Program-made: the position numbers and the translations under genes
Shown here: positions 25,370 through 33,227 of the stretch, piece after piece
Layout of the letters: every line of letters starts with the position of its first letter
Position numbering within the stretch: position 1 is the first letter of the stretch
DNA from: Lachnospiraceae bacterium
GTDB lineage: Bacteria > Bacillota > Clostridia > Lachnospirales > Lachnospiraceae
DNA: 56,833 bases
NCBI GenBank assembly: GCA_019423745.1
Contig: JAHZAV010000015.1
Coordinates: 1 to 56,833 of the forward strand
Direction of reading: 5' to 3'
The notes under the pieces: model-generated
What the model saw: only the letters and a program-made list of their open reading frames with translations
Databases searched by the model: none
What the model was told of the DNA's origin: nothing

Positions 25370-26560
25370 CTATTTTTTTGCCTTGGCAAGTGCAGCGCGG
25401 TGTTTCTCAAGAAGAATATGAATTTTCCTTGTGGGATCCAGTACAGATCCGATAGAAATATCATGGTTCAGGGAATCAATAATCAGTGCTATAAATTTGC
25501 TCATATCTGCTGTGACAAAATAAGGTTTGTCCAGAGTTTCAGGCGGCAGATAAGTTAAGTTTGTGGTGATGACACGATCAATGTAACCCTTTTCATAATA
25601 TTCATCAAAAGCTTTTAGTCCATTTGTGAAAAGACCAAAAGTAGTGCAGACAAATACTCGTCCGGCACCGCGGTCTTTCAGTTGTTTTGCAACATCCAGC
25701 ATGCTTTCTCCAGAAGAAATCATATCATCAACAATAATCAGATCTTTTCCTTTAACATTTGTTCCCAGGAATTCGTGAGCGACAATAGGATTTTTCCCAT
25801 TAACTATCGTAGAGTAATCACGGCGCTTATAAAACATTCCCATGTCAACTCCAAGTACATTGGAGAAGTATACAGCACGGTGCATTGCCCCTTCATCAGG
25901 ACTTACGATCATAAGGTGATCTTTGTCTACCTGCAGATCAGGCTCGGCGCGGAGCAGTGCTTTCATAAATTGATATGGTGGGTTAAAATTGTCAAATCCA
26001 AGAAGAGGAATTGCATTTTGTACTCTGGGATCATGAGCATCAAAAGTAAGGATGTTGGAAACGCCCATATCTACCAGTTCTTCTAAAGCAAGTGCACAGT
26101 CCAGGGATTCGCGTTTTGTACGTTTGTGCTGCCGGCTTTCATAGAGGAATGGCATCATGACATTAATTCGATGTGCCTTTCCATTAGCGGCGGAAATAAT
26201 ACGTTTTAAATCCTGATAATGATCGTCTGGAGACATATGGTTAAGATGTCCGTTTACGTTGTAGGTTAAACTGTAATTGCATACATCTACCATGACGAAG
26301 AGGTCTTTTCCGCGGACAGATTCTTTAAGAAGTCCCTTTGCTTCACCGCTTCCAAAACGGGGACAGTGACATTCTATAAGATAGTTGTCCGTCTGGTAGT
26401 TGGAAAACAGAGGAGAATTTAAATCTTCCTTTAGTGTTTCCTGACGAAACTGTCTGATGTAATCATTTACCTTTTGCCCCATTGTTCTACAGCTTTCCAG
26501 AGCTGCAATTTTTAGGGGCGCAACAGGCAGAGCCTGTTCCAAAAGTTCTAAATTTGGCAT
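25370..26560 (-). CDS. prs: Ribose-phosphate pyrophosphokinase, divergent long form
   Basis: A 396-residue protein with the tandem phosphoribosyltransferase folds of PRPP synthetase. The PRPP-binding loop is I-I-V-D-D-M-I-S-S-G-E-S, slightly different from the usual D-T-G-G-T loop. The ribose-5-phosphate half contains E-S-V-R-G-K-D-L-F, M-M-P-F-L-Y-E-S-R-Q-H-K-R (the counterpart of the P-Y-x-x-Y-x-R-Q-D-R-K flexible loop) and T-F-D-A-H-D-P. It is about 80 residues longer than classical Prs, with an N-terminal extension and an insert near residues 95-115. A GGAGG lies 5 bases before the ATG. The product feeds nucleotide, His and Trp synthesis. Confidence 0.85.
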   Translation of the reverse strand: MPNLELLEQALPVAPLKIAALESCRTMGQKVNDYIRQFRQETLKEDLNSPLFSNYQTDNYLIECHCPRFGSGEAKGLLKESVRGKDLFVMVDVCNYSLTYNVNGHLNHMSPDDHYQDLKRIISAANGKAHRINVMMPFLYESRQHKRTKRESLDCALALEELVDMGVSNILTFDAHDPRVQNAIPLLGFDNFNPPYQFMKALLRAEPDLQVDKDHLMIVSPDEGAMHRAVYFSNVLGVDMGMFYKRRDYSTIVNGKNPIVAHEFLGTNVKGKDLIIVDDMISSGESMLDVAKQLKDRGAGRVFVCTTFGLFTNGLKAFDEYYEKGYIDRVITTNLTYLPPETLDKPYFVTADMSKFIALIIDSLNHDISIGSVLDPTRKIHILLEKHRAALAKAKK

Positions 26561-26602
26561 AAGTGCCTCCTATAAATTATATTTTTATCTCTATCTTTAT
26601 TA

Positions 26603-26632
26603 TTTATATCATTTTTCATATAAAAAGGTCAA
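26603..26632 (-). promoter_or_regulatory. Predicted prs promoter
   Basis: On the minus strand, TTGACC (26627-26632) and TATAAA (26603-26608) are separated by 18 bases, about 45 bases upstream of the prs ATG. Confidence 0.6.
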
Positions 26633-26649
26633 CTAAATCAAGAAGAATA

Positions 26650-26658
26650 TGTTATACT
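26650..26658 (+). promoter_or_regulatory. Predicted extended -10 promoter of the DUF512-der operon
   Basis: TGT followed by TATACT (26653-26658) forms an extended -10 element about 110 bases before the DUF512 gene; no good -35 was seen. Confidence 0.4.
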
Positions 26659-26768
26659 TATTTCGCTGGTAACTATAGAGATATGGATCCGGAGGCAGCC
26701 AAGAACCGTAATATTTCAAATGAAAGTGCAAAAAATGCTGCCGGTCCGGGATGACAGGAGTTTATTCG

Positions 26769-28082
26769 ATGAATCATAAACATGAAATAAAGAATGTAAA
26801 ACCGGGAAGTATTGCAGAGGAGCTCGGTATTGAGGCGGGAGATTTCCTGCTCTCCATAAACGGTCAGGAAATAGAAGATGTATTTGATTATCATTTTTTT
26901 GTAAATGATGAGGAGCTGACTCTTCTCATTAAGAAGGCGGATGGAGAAGAATGGGAGCTTGAAATAGAGAAAGACTATGAGGAAGAACTGGGAATCGATT
27001 TTGGGAAAGGGTTGATGGACGAGTATCGTTCCTGCAGAAATAAGTGTATTTTTTGCTTCATTGACCAGATGCCGCAAGGTATGAGAGATACTTTGTATTT
27101 TAAGGATGACGATTCGCGTCTTTCATTTCTGCAGGGGAATTACATTACCCTTACAAATATGAGTGATCATGATATTGAGAGGATTATACGATATCATTTG
27201 GAACCTATCAATATTTCATTCCATACAACAAATCCTTCTTTGCGTTGTGAAATGCTGCATAATCGGTTTGCGGGTGAGGCATTAGAGAAGGTTAAAAGGT
27301 TGTATGAGGGACAAATCTGCATGAATGGGCAGATTGTTTTATGCAAGGGTGTTAATGATGGGGAAGAATTGGAAAAAAGCATTCAGGATTTAGCCGGCTA
27401 TCTTCCGTATCTTCAGAGTGTATCGGTTGTTCCAGTTGGGCTTACTAAATTTAGGGACGGGCTGTATCCTTTAGAGCCGTTTGAGAAAGACGATGCGGTT
27501 AAGGTACTGGATATTATACACCGTTGGCAGAAAATCCTGTATGAAAAATGGGGCACTCATTTTATCCATGGAGGGGATGAGTGGTATCTATTAGCAGGAG
27601 AAGAGCTTCCGGAAGAGGAGCGATATGATGGCTATTTGCAGTTGGAAAATGGTGTGGGGATGTTAAGACTTCTGGAAAATGAATTTCAGGAGGCACTTGC
27701 AGCAATTCCCGGAGATGAAAAGAAACGGGAAGTATCTATTGCCACAGGTAAGCTTGCGTTCCCTTTTATCAGAAATATGGCAGACAGACTGGAAGAAAAA
27801 TGTCCTCATACAAAAATCCATGTCTATGAGATTAGAAATGATTTTTTTGGGGAAAAGATTACAGTGGCAGGTCTGCTTACAGGGACAGATCTCAAAGCAC
27901 AGCTCCAGGGGAAAAAGCTGGGAACAGTTCTGCTTCTTCCCTGCAGTATGTTCCGAAGCGGAGAAGAAGTATTTTTGGATGATATGACGTTGGAAGACTT
28001 GAAAGAAGCTTTACAATCTGATATAGATATTGTAAAATCAAGCGGGCAGAATTTTATTGAATCTGTTTTGAAAGAAAGATAG
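26769..28082 (+). CDS. DUF512 radical-SAM-like protein with N-terminal PDZ domain
   Basis: A 437-residue protein. Residues 1-60 form a PDZ-like domain (P-G-S-I-A-E-E-L-G-I-E-A-G-D). A cysteine motif C-R-N-K-C-I-F-C-F-I-D-Q near residue 80 has the C-x3-C-x2-C spacing of radical SAM iron-sulfur enzymes. The rest matches the DUF512 family found next to der in many Clostridia; its reaction is unknown. The start at 26769 has AGGAG 8 bases upstream; an ATG 18 bases earlier lacks that support. It is followed by der after 10 bases, then plsY and gpsA, suggesting one operon that links an unknown Fe-S enzyme with ribosome assembly and phospholipid synthesis. Confidence 0.88.
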   Translation: MNHKHEIKNVKPGSIAEELGIEAGDFLLSINGQEIEDVFDYHFFVNDEELTLLIKKADGEEWELEIEKDYEEELGIDFGKGLMDEYRSCRNKCIFCFIDQMPQGMRDTLYFKDDDSRLSFLQGNYITLTNMSDHDIERIIRYHLEPINISFHTTNPSLRCEMLHNRFAGEALEKVKRLYEGQICMNGQIVLCKGVNDGEELEKSIQDLAGYLPYLQSVSVVPVGLTKFRDGLYPLEPFEKDDAVKVLDIIHRWQKILYEKWGTHFIHGGDEWYLLAGEELPEEERYDGYLQLENGVGMLRLLENEFQEALAAIPGDEKKREVSIATGKLAFPFIRNMADRLEEKCPHTKIHVYEIRNDFFGEKITVAGLLTGTDLKAQLQGKKLGTVLLLPCSMFRSGEEVFLDDMTLEDLKEALQSDIDIVKSSGQNFIESVLKER

Positions 28083-28092
28083 GAGGAAGACC

Positions 28093-29421
28093 ATGAGTAA
28101 ACCGGTGGTGGCCATAGTAGGAAGGCCGAATGTTGGAAAATCCACCCTTTTTAATGTACTTGCAGGAGAAATGATCTCTATTGTAAAAGATACGCCGGGT
28201 GTGACACGAGACCGCATTTATGCAGAAGTATCCTGGCTTGACAGAGAGTTTACATTGATTGATACCGGAGGAATTGAACCGGAAAGCAAAGATATTATCC
28301 TGTCCCAGATGAGGGAACAGGCACAGATCGCTATTGATACTGCGGATGTTATTATCTTTCTGACGGATGTTCGTCAGGGGTTGATTGATGCGGACGCCAA
28401 GGTAGCAGATATGCTTCGGCGCTCTGGAAAGCCTATAGTATTAGTTGTTAATAAAGTAGATAATTTTGATAAATTTGCAGTAGATGTTTATGAATTCTAT
28501 AATCTTGGGATAGGAGATCCTATGCCGATTTCTGCTTCTTCTAAGCTGGGGCTTGGAGACATGCTGGATGCTGTAATTGCTCATTTCCCGGAACATTCTG
28601 ACAGTGAAGAGGAAGATGAACGTCCCAGGGTTGCTATAGTAGGAAAACCAAATGTAGGAAAATCTTCTATTATTAATCGTCTGCTGGGCGAACAGAGAGT
28701 TATTGTTTCAGATATAGCAGGAACTACCAGAGATGCCATAGATACAGAAGTGGTACATGACGGTAAGGAATATGTATTTATTGATACGGCAGGACTTCGA
28801 AGAAAAAATAAGATTAAAGAAGAGCTGGAGCGGTATAGCATTATCAGAACAGTGACTGCTGTAGAGAGGGCAGATGTTGTGCTTGTAGTGATTGATGCAG
28901 CAGAAGGAATTACAGAACAGGATGCTAAAATTGCAGGGATTGCCCACGAAAGAGGAAAAGGAATCATTATTGTTGTCAATAAGTGGGATGCCATTGAAAA
29001 GAATGATAAGACCATGAGAGAATATGAAAGTCGGGTACGTCAAATTCTTTCTTTTATGCCTTATGCTGAAATTATGTATGTGTCGGCGCTGACTGGACAG
29101 AGGCTGCCGAAACTGTTTGAAAAGATTGATATGGTGATTCAGAATCAGACGCTGCGTGTGGCAACGGGAGTTCTGAATGAGATTATGATGGAGGCAGTTG
29201 CCATGCAGCAGCCGCCGTCAGACAAAGGGAAACGGCTGAAGCTTTATTATATTACTCAGGTATCGGTTAAGCCGCCGACATTTGTAATTTTTGTAAATGA
29301 TAAGGAGCTGATGCATTTTTCTTACACAAGATATTTGGAAAACAAAATACGGGAGGCTTTTGGGTTTAAAGGGACTTCCTTACGGTTTTTCATTCGTCAG
29401 CGGAAGGAAAAGGAGCAGTAG
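28093..29421 (+). CDS. der: Ribosome-associated double GTPase Der (EngA)
   Basis: A 442-residue essential GTPase for 50S ribosome maturation. Two G domains are present in tandem: the first has G-R-P-N-V-G-K-S-T, D-T-G-G and N-K-V-D; the second has G-K-P-N-V-G-K-S-S, D-T-A-G and N-K-W-D. A C-terminal KH-like domain follows from about residue 350. AGGAGG lies upstream of the ATG. It is three bases from plsY. Confidence 0.97.
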   Translation: MSKPVVAIVGRPNVGKSTLFNVLAGEMISIVKDTPGVTRDRIYAEVSWLDREFTLIDTGGIEPESKDIILSQMREQAQIAIDTADVIIFLTDVRQGLIDADAKVADMLRRSGKPIVLVVNKVDNFDKFAVDVYEFYNLGIGDPMPISASSKLGLGDMLDAVIAHFPEHSDSEEEDERPRVAIVGKPNVGKSSIINRLLGEQRVIVSDIAGTTRDAIDTEVVHDGKEYVFIDTAGLRRKNKIKEELERYSIIRTVTAVERADVVLVVIDAAEGITEQDAKIAGIAHERGKGIIIVVNKWDAIEKNDKTMREYESRVRQILSFMPYAEIMYVSALTGQRLPKLFEKIDMVIQNQTLRVATGVLNEIMMEAVAMQQPPSDKGKRLKLYYITQVSVKPPTFVIFVNDKELMHFSYTRYLENKIREAFGFKGTSLRFFIRQRKEKEQ

Positions 29422-29424
29422 GAA

Positions 29425-30066
29425 ATGGAACGAATTGTTTGTTTATTAATCGGATATGTGTTTGGCTTGTTCCAGACCGGATATCTGTATGGGAAAACAA
29501 AACATATCGATATCCGAACCAAAGGAAGCGGAAATGCAGGAACAACCAATGCATTAAGAACCATGGGAAAGAAGGCAGGTTTGATCACGCTTCTGGGTGA
29601 CTGCTTTAAGTGTGTGTTTGCAGTTTTAGTGGTCCGCTTGATTTATGGAAGTAGCTATGGTGATATTCTCCCTGTTTTATCAATGTATGCAGGAATAGGG
29701 GCAGTGCTGGGGCATAATTATCCTTTTTATATGAAGTTTAAAGGGGGAAAAGGAATCGCTGTTACGGCAGGAATTATTATCACAAGCTGGAATATTTGGA
29801 TTATGTTGATATGTCTTGCAGTGTTTGTCGGCGTGGTGGCGGGAACGAAATATGTCTCAGTTGGTTCACTGGCAGTAGTCATCACATATTTCATTTGTGT
29901 GCTTGTATATGGACAGACAGGAGGATTCCATGTGAAAGGCAGCCCTTTGACTGAGATTTATGTACTTGCTGCACTAGTAGTTATTTCGGCCTTTTTCAAA
30001 CACAGGTCTAACATTAAAAGACTGATGGAAGGTACGGAGAATAAATTGAGTTTTGGTAATAAATAA
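29425..30066 (+). CDS. plsY: Acyl-phosphate:glycerol-3-phosphate acyltransferase
   Basis: A 213-residue integral membrane enzyme that makes lysophosphatidate from acyl phosphate. The three family motifs are seen: the G-S-G-N-A-G-T-T-N loop near residue 35, G-H-N-Y-P-F-Y near residue 96 followed by F-K-G-G-K-G-I-A, and a C-terminal H-R-x-N-I-x-R-L. Five hydrophobic segments fit the fold. It lies three bases after der and just before gpsA, which makes the glycerol-3-phosphate it uses. Confidence 0.95.
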   Translation: MERIVCLLIGYVFGLFQTGYLYGKTKHIDIRTKGSGNAGTTNALRTMGKKAGLITLLGDCFKCVFAVLVVRLIYGSSYGDILPVLSMYAGIGAVLGHNYPFYMKFKGGKGIAVTAGIIITSWNIWIMLICLAVFVGVVAGTKYVSVGSLAVVITYFICVLVYGQTGGFHVKGSPLTEIYVLAALVVISAFFKHRSNIKRLMEGTENKLSFGNK

Positions 30067-30109
30067 TTTCCGCATGATTTGGCGGATATTAATAGAGAGG
30101 AGGAAAAAT

Positions 30110-31120
30110 ATGGCAAAAGTAGGGATTATGGGAGCGGGCAGCTGGGGAACGGCTCTCTCACTTCTGCTTCACAAAAATGGACATGATGTGACGGTGTGGT
30201 CTATCAATAAAGATGAAGTGGAAATGCTCTCAAAAGAAAGGGAACACAAAAGCAAGCTTCCAGGTGTAAAGATTCCGGAGGATATGAAATTTACAACGAG
30301 TGTAGAAGAGACTGTGACTGGGAAGGATTTCGTTGTATTAGCAGTGCCGTCTCCATTTACAAGAAGTACTGCCAAAAACATGGCTCCTTATGTCACAGAA
30401 GGGCAGATCCTTGTCAATGTGGCAAAAGGAATTGAAGAGACTACATTAATGACGTTGTCTGATCAGATAGAGCAGGAAATTCCACAGGCAAATGTAGCAG
30501 TACTGTCCGGTCCAAGTCATGCAGAGGAAGTAGGGCGTCAGTTGCCAACAAGTGTTGTTGTAGGGGCAAAAACAAAAGATACTGCTGAATATTTGCAGAA
30601 AATGTTTATGAATGAAGTGTTCCGTGTGTATACAAGTCCTGATATTCTGGGAATTGAGCTGGGCAGTTCTTTGAAGAATGTCATTGCATTGGCAGCCGGA
30701 ATGGCGGATGGTCTTGGATATGGTGATAATACGAAAGCAGCGTTGATTACAAGAGGTATCCATGAAATTGCAAAACTTGGCGTAAAGATGGGCGGAACAA
30801 AAGAGAGTTTTATGGGTCTTACCGGGATAGGAGATCTTATTGTGACCTGTGCCAGTGTTCATAGCCGGAATCGAAAAGCAGGCTATCTGATCGGACAGGG
30901 AAAAACAATGCAGGAAGCTATGGACGAGGTGAAGATGGTAGTAGAGGGAGTATATTCTACGAAAGCAGCTGTAGCATTAGGCGAAAAATACGATGTAGAT
31001 ATGCCAATCATTAAAGAAGTAAACGCGATTCTTTTTGAGGGGAAAAATGCGAAAGAAGCGGTTTATGACTTGATGATGAGAGAAGGAAAGGCAGAGCATA
31101 ATGCAAAGTCCTGGGATTGA
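30110..31120 (+). CDS. gpsA: NAD(P)-dependent glycerol-3-phosphate dehydrogenase
   Basis: A 336-residue cytoplasmic enzyme that reduces dihydroxyacetone phosphate for phospholipid synthesis. It begins with the dinucleotide motif G-A-G-S-W-G-T-A-L and contains V-A-K-G-I-E, L-S-G-P-S-H-A-E-E-V and L-G-S-S-L-K-N-V-I-A-L, with the catalytic lysine in the last. The ATG at 30110 has GGAGG upstream. A longer frame from 30053 overlaps plsY and is rejected. It completes the der-plsY-gpsA run. Confidence 0.96.
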   Translation: MAKVGIMGAGSWGTALSLLLHKNGHDVTVWSINKDEVEMLSKEREHKSKLPGVKIPEDMKFTTSVEETVTGKDFVVLAVPSPFTRSTAKNMAPYVTEGQILVNVAKGIEETTLMTLSDQIEQEIPQANVAVLSGPSHAEEVGRQLPTSVVVGAKTKDTAEYLQKMFMNEVFRVYTSPDILGIELGSSLKNVIALAAGMADGLGYGDNTKAALITRGIHEIAKLGVKMGGTKESFMGLTGIGDLIVTCASVHSRNRKAGYLIGQGKTMQEAMDEVKMVVEGVYSTKAAVALGEKYDVDMPIIKEVNAILFEGKNAKEAVYDLMMREGKAEHNAKSWD

Positions 31121-31160
31121 TTATTGCGGATAAATTAATTGAATAAAAATAATAGGTAAT

Positions 31161-31199
31161 AAAAAGCAGTGTATCCATGTGAAAGATACACTGCTTTTC
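31161..31199. terminator. Terminator after gpsA, also usable by the LysR gene
   Basis: AAAAAGCAGTGTATC pairs with GATACACTGCTTTT across a 9-base loop. The A- and T-tracts on both sides allow bidirectional action. Confidence 0.85.
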
Positions 31200-31237
31200 A
31201 ATTTGGAACGTAACACTTTTAAAGTTTGTTACGCTCC
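31200..31237. repeat. Dispersed TTTAAA-centred palindrome, copy B
   Basis: CGTAACA (31209-31215) and TGTTACG (31227-31233) form a dyad around a TTTTAAA core. The 5' flank AATTTGG matches copy A at 17854. It lies between the gpsA terminator and the 3' end of the LysR gene. Confidence 0.55.
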
Positions 31238-31240
31238 CTG

Positions 31241-32140
31241 TCATGCTTTTAACAAAGTTTTGGCTTGTTGCTGTACAAAATTTTTGAATTCGTTGATTAC
31301 CGGAGCCTGATAGACATCTTTTAATGTGCACATGTAAAAGATTCGTTCCCATGTAGGACGTATAATTCGGATGATTTGTACTGGCATGTAGGCTAAGATT
31401 GGCATGTGAGGTACTACAGCGATACCGAACCCAGCAGCTACAAGACCGGCTACAGCTTGGTCTTCTTCTACCTCATATGAAATCTGTGGCATTCCACCAC
31501 ATTCCAGAAAGAGTTTATCGATAATGGGCCTTATGCCACTTCTTTTTGAAAATCCAACATGTGGATAGGAAAGCGTATCCGCCAGATCAATTTCAGTTTT
31601 TGTACTTAAAGGATGTTGATTAGGTACGATCAGTACAAGATCCTGCTTTGCCACCGGAATAAATTCAATAGAAGGCTCATTTTCCATTTTAGAACAGAAA
31701 GCAAGGTCGTATTTCCTGGTTTTAAGACCTTCGATCATATCTGGAGTAAGTCCTGTGGAATTGTGAAAGCGGAAATCAATGTTCTGACCAGGATGCTGAT
31801 TTAGATAATCACGGACAAGTCGAGGCACTAATTCCGTGCTGAGTGTCCGCAATACTGCTACATCTATTTGTCCTTCCCCGCTGCCGGTTAATTGAAGTCT
31901 ATTGACACTGGAATCCAAAAGAGCCAAAGATTGCTCCACATCTTCCAAAAATGCACGTCCGCATTTGGTGAGAACTACATTTCGCCCTTCTTTTTCAAAC
32001 AGGCGGACGCCCAGTTCTTTTTCAAGAGAAGAAATTGCGTGACTTAGACTTGGCTGTGTAATGGACAGTAGTTCAGCAGCTTTTGTATAGTGTTCCAAGT
32101 GGGCCAGTGTTACAAAATAGCGTAAATGGTATAGATTCAT
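31241..32140 (-). CDS. LysR family transcriptional regulator of the quinate/shikimate-like cluster
   Basis: A 299-residue LysR-type regulator. The N-terminal winged helix-turn-helix (about 1-60) shows F-V-T-L-A-H-L-E-H-Y-T-K-A-A-E-L-L and Q-P-S-L-S-H-A-I. The C-terminal two-lobe periplasmic-binding-like domain (about 90-290) would bind a small co-inducer. AAAGGAGG precedes the ATG. It is divergent from the TIM-barrel gene across a 189-base gap that holds a dyad, the usual LysR arrangement for regulating the neighbouring operon. The co-inducer could be quinate, shikimate or a derivative, as for other LysR regulators of aromatic catabolism (inference). Confidence 0.92.
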   Translation of the reverse strand: MNLYHLRYFVTLAHLEHYTKAAELLSITQPSLSHAISSLEKELGVRLFEKEGRNVVLTKCGRAFLEDVEQSLALLDSSVNRLQLTGSGEGQIDVAVLRTLSTELVPRLVRDYLNQHPGQNIDFRFHNSTGLTPDMIEGLKTRKYDLAFCSKMENEPSIEFIPVAKQDLVLIVPNQHPLSTKTEIDLADTLSYPHVGFSKRSGIRPIIDKLFLECGGMPQISYEVEEDQAVAGLVAAGFGIAVVPHMPILAYMPVQIIRIIRPTWERIFYMCTLKDVYQAPVINEFKNFVQQQAKTLLKA

Positions 32141-32187
32141 TGAGGATCCTCCTTTGCTGGTTTTTCATTTTACCATAAACCATAAAT

Positions 32188-32202
32188 AAATTCTATGAAT
32201 TT
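32188..32202. promoter_or_regulatory. Candidate LysR operator dyad
   Basis: A perfect 15-base dyad, AAATTC-TAT-GAATTT, lies in the divergent gap. A second partial half-site ACGAATTTG follows 11 bases downstream, overlapping the predicted -35. Confidence 0.4.
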
Positions 32203-32218
32203 GCATTATATTACGAAT

Positions 32219-32247
32219 TTGTTTTTTATTTAACAATAGCATATAAT
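32219..32247 (+). promoter_or_regulatory. Predicted promoter of the quinate/shikimate-like operon
   Basis: TTGTTT (32219-32224) and TATAAT (32242-32247) are separated by 17 bases. The weak -35 next to a LysR dyad fits an activator-dependent promoter. Confidence 0.5.
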
Positions 32248-32329
32248 TGAACCATAGTAAATATCACAAGATTGAACAGAGAAAAAAGATTTGAAATGTT
32301 CAATTTTAACAATGGAAGGAGAAAAAGTT

Positions 32330-33169
32330 ATGTCAAAGAAAAATCCAATTACAGTCAGCTCATGGACTCTGGGAGATCAGTGCAAATTTGAGGATCGTGT
32401 TATTGCAGCAAAAGAGGCCGGATATGAAGGAATTGGTCTTCGTGCAGAGACATATGTAGATGCATTGAATGAAGGTCTTTATGATGAAGATATTCTGGCA
32501 ATTCTTGACAAACATGGAATGAAAGTAACTGAGGTAGAATACATCGTTCAGTGGGCAGAGGATAATCGCTCTTATGAGCAAAAATATAAAGAGCAGATGT
32601 GCTTCCATATGTGTGACCTGTTTGGAGTAAATCATATTAACTGTGGTCTGATGGAAAATTATTCTGTAGAGCATACAGCACAGAAATTAAAAGAGTTATG
32701 CCACAGAGCAGGCAAGAGAATTATTGGTGTAGAACCAATGCCATACAGTGGAATTCCAAATCTGGAAAAAGCATGGGCAGTTGTGAAAGCTTCAGGAGCA
32801 GAAAATGCATATATCATTTTAGATACATGGCATTGGGTAAGAGCAGATCAACCGTATGATATCCTGACAGAAGAGCAGGCTAAAAAGGTAATCTCTATTC
32901 AGATCAATGATGCATATGAAAGACCGTATGCAGCTTCCATTTTAAGAGATGAATCCATGCATGACCGTCTGGCTCCGGGAACAGGTGCAAAAGATACAGC
33001 TGGATTTGTAAAAATGATTAAAGAAGCAGGAATTGATCCAAAGGTAATTGGTGTAGAAGTAATTTCTGATGAAATTCTTGGAAGAGGACTGAAAGAAGCT
33101 GCAGGCTATACATATGACAATACTGTAAAAGTGTTGAAAGAAGCATGGCCGGAAATGGTGGAAGACTAG
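32330..33169 (+). CDS. TIM-barrel sugar phosphate isomerase/epimerase family protein (candidate 3-dehydroshikimate dehydratase)
   Basis: A 279-residue xylose-isomerase-like (AP endonuclease 2 fold) TIM barrel. Likely divalent metal ligands are Glu in G-V-E-P-M-P, Asp and His in L-D-T-W-H-W, Gln in S-I-Q-I-N-D-A and Glu in G-V-E-V-I-S. This superfamily includes hydroxypyruvate isomerase, inosose dehydratase and 3-dehydroshikimate dehydratase. With a YdiB-like dehydrogenase two genes downstream, acting on a dehydroshikimate-type substrate is the most economical idea, but the sequence alone does not prove it. The ATG at 32330 has GGAAGGAG upstream; a longer frame from 32291 is not supported. It is the first gene of the operon. 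Confidence 0.75.
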   Translation: MSKKNPITVSSWTLGDQCKFEDRVIAAKEAGYEGIGLRAETYVDALNEGLYDEDILAILDKHGMKVTEVEYIVQWAEDNRSYEQKYKEQMCFHMCDLFGVNHINCGLMENYSVEHTAQKLKELCHRAGKRIIGVEPMPYSGIPNLEKAWAVVKASGAENAYIILDTWHWVRADQPYDILTEEQAKKVISIQINDAYERPYAASILRDESMHDRLAPGTGAKDTAGFVKMIKEAGIDPKVIGVEVISDEILGRGLKEAAGYTYDNTVKVLKEAWPEMVED

Positions 33170-33227
33170 AAAAACTTGTAAACATTTAAATTGAGAAAAA
33201 CGAATTGAAAAAAGTGAGGAAGTAAAG

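Noticed and set aside
26563..26754. 63-residue ORF between prs and the DUF512 gene
   Set aside because: It overlaps the prs promoter, has no ribosome binding site and shows no recognisable protein features.
30053..30109. N-terminal extension of gpsA overlapping plsY
   Set aside because: A strong GGAGG and the family N-terminus M-A-K-V-G-I-M-G-A-G-S-W-G place the start at 30110.
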